Source: DASVWH01 sp036389715 (GTDB taxonomy: Bacteria; Acidobacteriota; Blastocatellia; Pyrinomonadales; Pyrinomonadaceae). Taken from it: a DNA stretch of 6,596 bases. Position 1 is the stretch's first letter. Every line of letters starts with the position of its first letter. Positions 1 through 5,301 of the stretch are shown in pieces. The stretch is from positions 1 through 6,596 of the forward strand of contig DASVWH010000044.1 in NCBI GenBank assembly GCA_036389715.1. The letters are read 5' to 3'. Below the pieces are notes generated by a model. That model was not told the origin of the DNA and made no database searches. It was given only the letters and a program-made list of their open reading frames with translations. Made by a program: the position numbers and the translations under genes.

Positions 1-1
1 C

Positions 2-385
2 CGCGTACATTTGCCTGGATGGGTGGAAGACGTTGCGCCGCTGCTCGGGGCCCTGGACGTTTTCGTTTCCGCCTCGCACGTCGAATCCTTCGGGCTGGCG
101 ATAGTTGAAGCGATGGCCAGCGGCCTGGCGGTCCTGGCGACGGCGACCGAAGGCGCGCGCGAGCTGATTGAAGACGAAGCGACGGGGCTGCTCGTCCCCA
201 TCGGGGATGTCGGCGCGCTCTCAAAATCACTGCTCCGGCTGCTCGAAGACGCGGGCGAGCGGGCACGCCTCGGCGCTCGCGCACGCGATGCAGCGCGCAG
301 GCACTACGGCCTCGAACAGATGATCGAGGCAACGGAAAACCTCTACTTGGACGTGGTCCGAGAGCGGGAGGGGTCAAGAGGATGA
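2..385 (+). CDS. Glycosyltransferase, GT-B fold, C-terminal part only (cut by window start)
   Basis: This is the C-terminal nucleotide-sugar-binding half of a GT4-type glycosyltransferase (Glycos_transf_1 family). Family knowledge says such enzymes move a sugar from an NDP-sugar to a glycan or lipid acceptor at the cytoplasmic face, usually for exopolysaccharide or lipopolysaccharide. The frame is open from base 2, so the true start lies outside the window; a TTG at 11 is not a credible start because the fold would begin in mid-domain. The diagnostic motif is visible: ESFGLAIVE, the E-x7-E signature that contacts the donor nucleotide-sugar, followed by a helix (AMASGLAVLAT) and the segment EGARELIEDEATGLLVP, a strong match to the usual end of the donor site. 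A charged helical tail (LEDAGERARLGARARDAARRHYG) ends the protein as in the family. Donor and acceptor cannot be told from this fragment. It converges on the gene at 492-830 across 106 bases with no clear terminator hairpin. Confidence 0.9.
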   Translation, partial: RVHLPGWVEDVAPLLGALDVFVSASHVESFGLAIVEAMASGLAVLATATEGARELIEDEATGLLVPIGDVGALSKSLLRLLEDAGERARLGARARDAARRHYGLEQMIEATENLYLDVVREREGSRG

Positions 386-491
386 AGAGGCTGGAGCGGC
401 AAAAAGGAGATGCAGGCTCGCAGTTAAAGGGTCCGCAGGCGAGCGTTTGAGAGGGTCTTGCGGCCATTCGACACGTGCGCCGCCCGCGCTT

Positions 492-830
492 TTACGCCTG
501 CCCCTCTTCGCCTTTGTCTATCTTGGCGGCGAGAATAAAATCGCTCTCGGTGAGGCCGTCAATCTTGTGCGTATAGATGGTAATCTCGGCGCGTCCCCAG
601 CCGAAACAGATGTCAGGGTGGTGTCCCTGCTCTTCGGCCAATCGGCCCAGGCGGTTAACGAAGTCGAGCGCCTCCCGGAAATCCTTGAACGAGTAAGTTT
701 TCAGCAGGTGGTGCTGCGCGACCACTTCCCAGCCGCTCAACCCTTTGGAGAGTTCCGCTATCTCGTCGCCGCCAAGCGGCGGCACACCGCCGCGACACGG
801 CACACATTCACGATTCGCCAGTTCCGTCAT
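492..830 (-). CDS. phhB: Pterin-4a-carbinolamine dehydratase (4a-hydroxytetrahydrobiopterin dehydratase), PCD/PhhB family
   Basis: The enzyme dehydrates 4a-hydroxytetrahydropterin to quinonoid dihydropterin, recycling the cofactor of aromatic amino acid hydroxylases; some bacterial members have other or unknown pterin-related roles. The 112-residue length fits the single-domain family. The active-site pattern is complete: Glu66, His70-His71-Pro72, Trp78, His88 and Asp97, and the spacing His70/His71/His88/Asp97 matches the human catalytic set (61/62/79/88) with a constant offset. The N-terminus has CVPCRGG (Cys9, Cys12), a stretch common in bacterial members. I chose the ATG at 830 because a strong Shine-Dalgarno, GGGGAGGTGA, lies 8 bases upstream; the longer reading from a GTG at 842 would start inside that site. 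No phenylalanine hydroxylase gene is visible here, so the partner is unknown. It lies 90 bases downstream of the flavin-binding gene on the same strand and may be co-transcribed with it. Confidence 0.93.
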   Translation of the reverse strand: MTELANRECVPCRGGVPPLGGDEIAELSKGLSGWEVVAQHHLLKTYSFKDFREALDFVNRLGRLAEEQGHHPDICFGWGRAEITIYTHKIDGLTESDFILAAKIDKGEEGQA

Positions 831-838
831 TGCCCCTG

Positions 839-848
839 TCACCTCCCC
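839..848 (-). promoter_or_regulatory. Ribosome binding site deciding the start of the pterin dehydratase
   Basis: On the minus strand this reads GGGGAGGTGA, containing an almost complete anti-16S match (GGAGGTGA), with 8 bases to the ATG at 830. It makes the 112-residue reading the likely one and rules against the in-frame GTG at 842, which overlaps the site. Confidence 0.75.
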
Positions 849-920
849 GAAGCACGCGGCCGCTCGCCGCTCCCATTATCTGTGCCGCACATGCCGCCCT
901 GCGCGCGGCCCGGTCTTTCG

Positions 921-1358
921 TCATGAGATGGTCTTGCGACCGTCTATGATGTCGGGCCGCAGCCTGTAGAGCGCCACTTTGTTGGCGCGTCCCCAGGTAT
1001 CCACCTGTGTCCGGTTGACGGCGGGCGTGAGCGTCGGATTACGCTCGGTTATCAAGCCCATCGCGTGCTCCATCTGGTCGGGCGAGGTGATGCGTTCCGC
1101 ACGACCGATGACCATCACGCTGCGCCAGTGAGACGGGTCGTGAACCTCTTCGACCTGGAAGCAGACCTCCGGGTTAGCAGCGATGTAATCGGTCTTTGTT
1201 CCTTCGGTCGTGAAGAAGTAGAGATTGTGAGAGTCGTAAGAGAAGTTCATCGGGACGACATACGGGCGGCCCTCGCGCGTGCATCCGAGATGGCCGAAGC
1301 CGACTTTCCTGAGAAGCTCCTGCATCTCTTCAAGCGGCATATCTTCAACTTGTATCAT
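921..1358 (-). CDS. Pyridoxamine 5'-phosphate oxidase-like FMN-binding protein (NimA-like split barrel)
   Basis: A 145-residue single-domain protein resembling the Pyridox_ox_2 / NimA-like flavin-binding split-barrel family. Members bind FMN or related cofactors as dimers and many are reductases or have no known substrate; nitroimidazole resistance is one documented activity, but that should not be inferred here. Family features seen in order: MPLEEMQELLRKVGFGHLG (1-25 region), GRPYVVPMNFSYD (30-42), LYFFTTEGTKTDYI with Lys55 where the cofactor phosphate is usually held, NPEVCFQVE (62-70), and HWRSVMVIGRAERI (77-90). It lacks the C-terminal substrate-binding features of true PdxH and is much shorter, so a vitamin B6 role is unlikely. 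The ATG at 1358 follows GGGGAAGGA with 5 bases of spacing. It is the first gene of a possible two-gene minus-strand unit with the pterin dehydratase and reads away from the divergent control region at 1359-1832. Confidence 0.87.
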   Translation of the reverse strand: MIQVEDMPLEEMQELLRKVGFGHLGCTREGRPYVVPMNFSYDSHNLYFFTTEGTKTDYIAANPEVCFQVEEVHDPSHWRSVMVIGRAERITSPDQMEHAMGLITERNPTLTPAVNRTQVDTWGRANKVALYRLRPDIIDGRKTIS

Positions 1359-1402
1359 CTATATCCTTCCCCTAGTCTTAAATAGGTCTTGAACGCGAAC
1401 CC

Positions 1403-1432
1403 GGCGCTCTCAAATGCTGGCTGGCGCTCTCA
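1403..1432. repeat. Two direct copies of GGCGCTCTCA spaced 20 bp
   Basis: Identical 10-mers at 1403-1412 and 1423-1432, with start-to-start distance 20 bp, roughly two helical turns, so a dimeric regulator could bind both on one face of the DNA. Read on the minus strand the unit is TGAGAGCGCC and both lie 45-75 bases upstream of the flavoprotein ATG, a sensible operator position. A partial inverted copy, AGAGCG, follows at 1443-1448. Operator function is inferred. Confidence 0.4.
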
Positions 1433-1670
1433 TCTTAAATTAAGAGCGTTGCCGCCGCCAGTAGCTCCGACGCCTTTGCCTGCCTGCGGCCACGCGATTT
1501 TGACAGAGCGACCCGTGGCACAGCAAGCATTCCAACGCACGCGGCCCTGCCCGCCCTGACGAAGAAATAACCGGCGGCCGAGCCGAATCCGGCATTTCAA
1601 AGCCGCTTTGCTCTCCGCTGCCGCACGCCGCCGCGCGCGCTTCGAGACGAAAGATTCAAACGGGAGCGGC

Positions 1671-1689
1671 CCCGAGAGCAGCTCTCGGG
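1671..1689. repeat. Perfect 19-bp palindrome, operator-like
   Basis: CCCGAGAGCAGCTCTCGGG: 9-bp arms around a single central A. As DNA it looks like a dimeric repressor or activator site; as RNA it could fold as a 7-bp stem with a 5-base loop, but no U-run follows, so a terminator is unlikely. It lies about 145 bases upstream of the DUF1015 start and directly precedes a weak promoter-like pair. The GAGAGC core is shared with the direct repeats upstream of the flavoprotein. Confidence 0.45.
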
Positions 1690-1691
1690 AC

Positions 1692-1721
1692 TTGCCCTGG
1701 AAGCTCGCAAGCGGATAGTCT
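1692..1721 (+). promoter_or_regulatory. Weak sigma70-like promoter candidate for the serine cluster
   Basis: TTGCCC (4 of 6 to TTGACA) and TAGTCT (3 of 6 to TATAAT) are separated by 18 bp and placed about 110 bases upstream of the DUF1015 GTG. The match alone is poor; its placement right after the 19-bp palindrome is what makes it worth listing. Confidence 0.2.
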
Positions 1722-1818
1722 AAAGAACAAGCTCTCAGTAATCAGTGGCCGGAAACTTCAGCAGGAGGAGGCCGGGGCGCGTCTTCGGGCCGAACGCTTG
1801 AAAACCGGCTGCTAATTT

Positions 1819-1825
1819 GGAGGAG
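1819..1825 (+). promoter_or_regulatory. Ribosome binding site deciding the GTG start of the DUF1015 gene
   Basis: GGAGGAG lies 7 bases before GTG at 1833. No ATG near this position in the same frame has a comparable site, and the resulting N-terminus (MAILHPFRALRP) is the conserved beginning of the family, so a GTG start is well supported. Confidence 0.75.
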
Positions 1826-1832
1826 AAACTTC

Positions 1833-3059
1833 GTGGCCATCTTACATCCGTTTCGCGCCCTGCGCCCGCCCGCCGGGAGAGTCGCGGAAGTGGCGAGCGT
1901 GCCCTACGACGTAGTCAGCACAGAGGAAGCGCGCGCGCTTGCCGGGGGCAATCCTTTCAGTTTTCTACACGTCTCGCGCCCCGAGATTGACCTTCCCGAA
2001 GGGACGGACATCCATAGCGACGCCGTCTATCGCAAGGCCGCCGATAACTTCGAGCGCCTGGTCACGCAATGCCCGCTCGTGATGGAAGAGACGCCGAGCC
2101 TCTATCTCTATCGCCTGATTATGGGCGAGCACGAACAGATAGGCGTCGTCGCCTGCTGCTCGGTCCAGGAGTACGACGAGGACCGGATACGCAAGCACGA
2201 GCGCACGCGGCGCGATAAGGAGGACGACCGGACGCGCCATATGCTGACGCTCAGCTCGCAGACGGGCCCCGTCTTTCTCACCTACCGCGCGCGGCGCGAG
2301 ATAGACACGATGGTCATGGAGACGACCCTGACCGATGCCATCTACGACTTCACGGCCCCGGACGGCGTCCGTCATACGGTCTGGCACGTGCCGGACCCGG
2401 TCCGCTTCGTTCATGCCTTTCGAGAGATACCGTATCTCTACATTGCGGACGGGCATCACCGCGCCGCCAGTGCCAGCCGCGCCTGCGCCGAACTCAAAGA
2501 GCGCAGCTTCGGCTTCATGGGCGACGAAGAGTATAACTTTTTTTTAGCCGTGCTCTTTCCCGACGACCAGTTGCGGATACTGCCCTACAATCGCATCGTG
2601 CGCGACTTAAACGGCCTCTCGCCGGAAGAGTTCTTCGCGGCCGTCGGACGAAAATTCGAGTTTACGAAGGACGCGCAGCCCGCGCCGCAGGCTCCCGGCC
2701 AGTGGAGCATGTATCTCGGCGGCCGCTGGCACGGGCTGACTCTCAAGGGAGGCGTCCCGGCCTCCGCCGATCCAATCGCCGCGCTCGACGTGAGCCTCCT
2801 GCAAGAGCACCTGCTTGACCCGATTCTCGGCATCAAGGACGTTCGCACCGACAAGCGAATAGACTTCGTCGGGGGCATTCGCGGGACGGCCGAGCTTGAA
2901 CGCCTGGTTAATGAAGGCCGCGCGGCCGTCGCTTTCTCGCTCTACCCGACGACCGTCGAAGACCTGATTCGCGTCTCGGACGCGGGCGGAATCATGCCGC
3001 CCAAGTCCACCTGGTTCGAGCCGAAGCTGCGGGACGGAATCCTGATCCATAACATTTAA
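1833..3059 (+). CDS. DUF1015 family protein, head of the serine synthesis cluster
   Basis: A 408-residue soluble protein of the DUF1015 family (function not established to my knowledge), full length for the family. Conserved blocks in order: HPFRALRP at the start; VPYDVVSTEEAR (23-34); NPFSFLHVSRPEIDLPEG (40-57); KHERTRRDKEDDRTRH (121-136), very rich in charge; YIADGHHRAASAS (203-215), whose DGHHR (206-210) is the best catalytic or ligand-binding candidate; EYNFFLAVLFP (233-243); and the C-terminal AFSLYPTTVEDL and MPPKSTWFEPKL (367-399). There is no signal peptide or membrane segment. It starts at GTG with a strong upstream site and is followed after 84 bases by serA, so a serine or phosphoserine role is likely by context. 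The DGHHR block recalls the ParB/sulfiredoxin-like fold that includes free serine kinases (SerK, SbnI); that link is inference. An 8-base T run at 2538-2545 encodes Phe-Phe-Leu with a rare TTA codon but the frame is intact. Confidence 0.9.
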   Translation: MAILHPFRALRPPAGRVAEVASVPYDVVSTEEARALAGGNPFSFLHVSRPEIDLPEGTDIHSDAVYRKAADNFERLVTQCPLVMEETPSLYLYRLIMGEHEQIGVVACCSVQEYDEDRIRKHERTRRDKEDDRTRHMLTLSSQTGPVFLTYRARREIDTMVMETTLTDAIYDFTAPDGVRHTVWHVPDPVRFVHAFREIPYLYIADGHHRAASASRACAELKERSFGFMGDEEYNFFLAVLFPDDQLRILPYNRIVRDLNGLSPEEFFAAVGRKFEFTKDAQPAPQAPGQWSMYLGGRWHGLTLKGGVPASADPIAALDVSLLQEHLLDPILGIKDVRTDKRIDFVGGIRGTAELERLVNEGRAAVAFSLYPTTVEDLIRVSDAGGIMPPKSTWFEPKLRDGILIHNI

Positions 3060-3081
3060 CGGGAGCGGGTGTCGGAGGTCC

Positions 3082-3121
3082 GGGGCCGGAAAATCAGTTG
3101 CTCTTACTGACCCCCGGCCCC
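3082..3121. repeat. Nested hairpin with 7-base periodicity between DUF1015 and serA
   Basis: Outer arms GGGGCCGG (3082-3089) and CCGGCCCC (3114-3121) are perfectly complementary, and inside them TCAGT (3094-3098) pairs with ACTGA (3106-3110) around a 7-base loop. The right half and its extension read as 7-base units: CTGACCC (3107-3113), CCGGCCC, CTGACCC again (3121-3127) and CAACCCC (to 3134). No U-run follows, so it is not a standard terminator. It sits directly before the serA start and may affect translation or partial readthrough. Confidence 0.6.
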
Positions 3122-3143
3122 TGACCCCAACCCCTTGAAAATC

Positions 3144-4358
3144 ATGAAGGTACTTGTCGCTGATAAATTCGAGCAATCGGGGCGCGATGGGCTGCAAGCC
3201 ATCGGCTGTGAGGTTTCGTATCAACCGGACCTGAAGGACGAGCCGCTGGTCGAGGCCATCGGGCAGTCGCAGCCCGACGTGCTGGTCGTGCGTTCAACGA
3301 AGGTCACGGAGGCCGCGCTTGACGCGGGCGCGCTCAAGCTGGTCGTGCGCGCGGGCGCTGGCTACAACACGATTGACGTGGCGGCTGCATCGCGGCGCGG
3401 CATCTACGTCTCCAACTGCCCGGGCAAAAATTCCATCGCCGTCGCGGAGCTGGCCTTCGCACTGATGCTCGCGCTCGACCGCCGCATCGCGGACAACATC
3501 ATCTCGCTCAGGCAGGGACAGTGGAACAAGAAGGAGTTCTCGAAAGCGCGCGGCCTCTACGGGCGCACGCTCGGCCTGATCGGCACGGGACAGATCGGGC
3601 AGGAGATGATTCCGCGCGCGCACGCCTTCGGGATGAGGGTCATTGCCTGGAGCCGCAGCCTGACGCCCGAGCGCGCGGCCGAGCTGGGCGTCGAGCACAG
3701 GCACAACCCCCAGGAGGTCGCCCGCGATTCAGACATCGTCAGCGTGCACCTGGCGCTGAAACCCGAAACGCGCTCGCTCGTCGGCGCGGACGTGTTCAAT
3801 TCGATGCGCGAGGGCGCTTACTTCATCAACACTGCGCGCGGCGAGGTGGTGGACCAGGCGGCGCTCGTCCAGGCGATGCAGACGCGTGGGATTCGCGCGG
3901 GGCTGGACGTTTACGCCGCGGAGCCGACAAGCTCCGCAGCCGAGTTCACGGACCCGATTGCCGGAGAACCGAACCTCTACGGGACACATCACGTCGGGGC
4001 TTCGACTGACCAGGCGCAGGAAGCGATTGCGGCCGAGACGGTCCGCATCGTTCAGGCTTTCATGGAGACGGGCCGCGTCCCGAACGTCGTCAACCTGGCC
4101 AAGCGGACGCCCGCCACACACATGCTCGTCGTGCGCCACCGCGACCGCCCGGGCGTGCTCGCGCATATCCTGGACGCCATCAGGGCCGCCGAGATCAACG
4201 TGCAGGAGATGGAGAACATCATCTTTGAAGGCTCGGAGGCGGCCGTCGCGCGCATCAATCTCGAAAGCGAGCCGCCGCGCGAGACCATGGAGCGCCTGCG
4301 CGCCGAAAACCCGGACATCCTCGAACTGAATATTAAAACGATTGCAGGCGGCAAATAA
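3144..4358 (+). CDS. serA: D-3-phosphoglycerate dehydrogenase, short form with C-terminal ACT domain
   Basis: Oxidises 3-phosphoglycerate to 3-phosphohydroxypyruvate with NAD, the first committed step of serine synthesis. From the ATG at 3144 the protein has 404 residues, the length of the short form that lacks the intervening ASB domain. Order: substrate domain 1-95 with VVRAGAGYNTID (68-79); Rossmann domain with GTGQIG (147-152) in the GxGxxG pattern; substrate domain again to about 315; ACT domain from about 325, with RHRDRPGVL (331-339). The catalytic triad is complete and spaced as in E. coli: Arg232 in NTARGE, Glu260 in AAEP and His283. The usual Pro before the catalytic His is His282 (THHVGAST), probably a subfamily trait. 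The ACT domain suggests effector control, classically by serine. An in-frame TTG at 3135 adds three residues; I prefer the ATG, which begins the typical MKVLVADKF, but neither has a visible Shine-Dalgarno. Confidence 0.95.
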   Translation: MKVLVADKFEQSGRDGLQAIGCEVSYQPDLKDEPLVEAIGQSQPDVLVVRSTKVTEAALDAGALKLVVRAGAGYNTIDVAAASRRGIYVSNCPGKNSIAVAELAFALMLALDRRIADNIISLRQGQWNKKEFSKARGLYGRTLGLIGTGQIGQEMIPRAHAFGMRVIAWSRSLTPERAAELGVEHRHNPQEVARDSDIVSVHLALKPETRSLVGADVFNSMREGAYFINTARGEVVDQAALVQAMQTRGIRAGLDVYAAEPTSSAAEFTDPIAGEPNLYGTHHVGASTDQAQEAIAAETVRIVQAFMETGRVPNVVNLAKRTPATHMLVVRHRDRPGVLAHILDAIRAAEINVQEMENIIFEGSEAAVARINLESEPPRETMERLRAENPDILELNIKTIAGGK

Positions 4359-4427
4359 GGGGATCGTGTCCCGGCTCTTTGCGCTGAAGCGCCGCCTGTT
4401 ATTTGAGAGCCCTGTGACGCCATTATC

Positions 4428-5219
4428 ATGAAGACCACATTGATTACGGGCGCATCGAGCGGCATCGGCGAAGCCTTTGCGCGCAGGCTCGCCGCGGCGG
4501 GCGAGAATCTGCTGCTCGTCGCGCGCTCCGAAGAGAAGCTCGCCAGCGTTTGCAGCGAGCTTGGCCGCGCCCATGACATCAGCGCACAGTACGTCGCACT
4601 CGATTTGTCCGCAGAGGATGCGGCCGCGCGTTTGTTTGAAGAGACGGAGCGGCGCGCGCTTCGGATCGAGACGCTGATTAACAACGCCGGGTTCGGCTCG
4701 ATGGGCGACTTTCTCGGCCATGACCTCGGGCGCGAGCTGAACATGATTGATCTCAACATCAAGGCGCTGGTCGCGCTCAGTTACGTTTATCTAGGCCCGA
4801 TGCGCGCGCGCAAGAGCGGCGCGATCATCAACGTCGCTTCGACAGCGGCCTTTCAGGGCGTGCCCTACATGGCGACCTACGCGGCCACGAAGGCTTTCGT
4901 CCTCTCTTTCTCGGAGGCTCTGTGGGACGAGAACCGCTCCTACGGCATCAAGGTGATGGCGCTCTGTCCGGGTGTGACGGAGACAAACTTTTTCGCCGCC
5001 GCCAATTCGGAGCGCCCGCCGATGCGCGTTGCGCAGACGCCCGAGCAGGTCGTCGAGACGGCGCTGCGCGGGCTCAAGCGCGGCAAGAGCCACGTCGTCT
5101 CCGGCTGGACCAACTACCTGATGACGGAATCCGAACGCCTCGTCCCGCGCTCCATCGTCGCGCGCGTCGCGGGCAAGGCGATGCGTCCAAAGTTTGGGAA
5201 TAAAAATAGTAAGCAGTGA
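4428..5219 (+). CDS. Classical short-chain dehydrogenase/reductase (SDR), NAD(P)-dependent
   Basis: A 263-residue soluble oxidoreductase of the classical SDR superfamily, closest in look to the broad-specificity DltE-like group. Motifs are all in place: TGASSGIG cofactor loop (7-14), ARSEEKL (32-38) whose Arg33 suggests NADPH preference, DLS with Asp59, NNAG (85-88), Asn110, Ser138 in NVAST, and Tyr151-x3-Lys155 in YAATK; PGVTET (181-186) follows as usual. The catalytic tetrad Asn-Ser-Tyr-Lys is therefore complete. The substrate cannot be read from sequence. It lies 69 bases after serA and 82 before serC, so it is probably co-transcribed with them. The start has no clear ribosome binding site; the ATG at 4428 gives the standard SDR N-terminus. 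Its last three codons and stop (SKQ-stop) lie inside the left arm of the inverted repeat before serC, so the C-terminal tail seems to have been reset by that repeat. Confidence 0.93.
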   Translation: MKTTLITGASSGIGEAFARRLAAAGENLLLVARSEEKLASVCSELGRAHDISAQYVALDLSAEDAAARLFEETERRALRIETLINNAGFGSMGDFLGHDLGRELNMIDLNIKALVALSYVYLGPMRARKSGAIINVASTAAFQGVPYMATYAATKAFVLSFSEALWDENRSYGIKVMALCPGVTETNFFAAANSERPPMRVAQTPEQVVETALRGLKRGKSHVVSGWTNYLMTESERLVPRSIVARVAGKAMRPKFGNKNSKQ

Positions 5220-5286
5220 GCAGTGAGCAGTTAAAAGAAAATCTTTTAGTCTCGACTGCTCACTGCTCACTGCTTACTGCTCACTT
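5208..5286. repeat. Perfect 24-bp inverted repeat made of 7-base units
   Basis: The left arm (5208-5231) and right arm (5255-5278) are exact reverse complements over 24 bases. Each arm is built of heptads: AGTGAGC-type on the left and ACTGCTC-type on the right, and one further ACTGCTC unit continues beyond the right arm to 5286. The 23-base spacer contains its own 7-bp stem, TAAAAGA (5232-5238) with TCTTTTA (5242-5248), around an AAA loop. The element could extrude as a cruciform in DNA or form a very stable hairpin in the mRNA. No U-run follows the right arm, so it is not a canonical terminator. It includes the SDR stop codon and ends a few bases before the serC ribosome binding site. Confidence 0.9.
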
Positions 5287-5288
5287 CC

Positions 5289-5297
5289 AGGAGGTGA
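5289..5297 (+). promoter_or_regulatory. Consensus Shine-Dalgarno of serC next to the long hairpin
   Basis: AGGAGGTGA is a full-length match to the 16S rRNA tail with 4 bases before the ATG at 5302, and its left edge is 10 bases after the right arm of the inverted repeat. Strong initiation may compensate for, or be gated by, the adjacent hairpin; that is inference. Confidence 0.8.
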
Positions 5298-5301
5298 ATA
5301 A

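Larger units (their letters stand above)
1359..1832. other. Divergent intergenic region, no convincing gene
   Basis: These 474 bases separate the minus-strand flavoprotein from the plus-strand serine cluster and must hold the 5' control signals of both. No reading frame here has a credible start, length and composition. What can be seen: two direct copies of GGCGCTCTCA near the flavoprotein, an AT-rich palindromic patch TCTTAAATTAAGA (1434-1446), a perfect 19-bp palindrome at 1671-1689, a weak promoter-like pair just after it, a further GCTCTCA at 1731-1737, and a short heptad-type stretch, CAGTAAT followed by CAGTGGC (1736-1749). A perfect TTGACA occurs at 1500-1505 but lacks a matching -10 box at the right distance. 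Confidence 0.6.

Noticed and set aside
921..1358. Calling the flavoprotein a true PdxH or a drug-resistance nitroreductase
   Set aside because: It is too short and lacks PdxH C-terminal features, and NimA-like similarity alone does not show a resistance activity.
1065..1385. A plus-strand open frame opposite the flavoprotein gene
   Set aside because: No recognisable motif, overlaps a well-supported minus-strand gene and has no ribosome binding site I can see.
1500..1530. Perfect TTGACA box as a plus-strand promoter
   Set aside because: No acceptable -10 hexamer occurs 16-18 bases downstream; the nearest AT-containing stretch (AAGCAT) is too distant and matches poorly.
3729..4762. Long minus-strand open frames opposite serA and the SDR gene (up to about 330 codons)
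   Set aside because: They are antisense to genes with complete catalytic motifs, are Arg/Ser/Ala-rich as expected for shadows of GC-rich codons, and show no family motifs of their own.
5208..5278. The long inverted repeat as a Rho-independent terminator
   Set aside because: The right arm is followed by a further heptad and a ribosome binding site instead of a run of T, so the standard terminator pattern is absent.
5208..5286. The heptad arrays as a CRISPR array
   Set aside because: Units are 7 bases and contiguous with inverted arms; there are no unique spacers of 25-40 bases and no cas genes.
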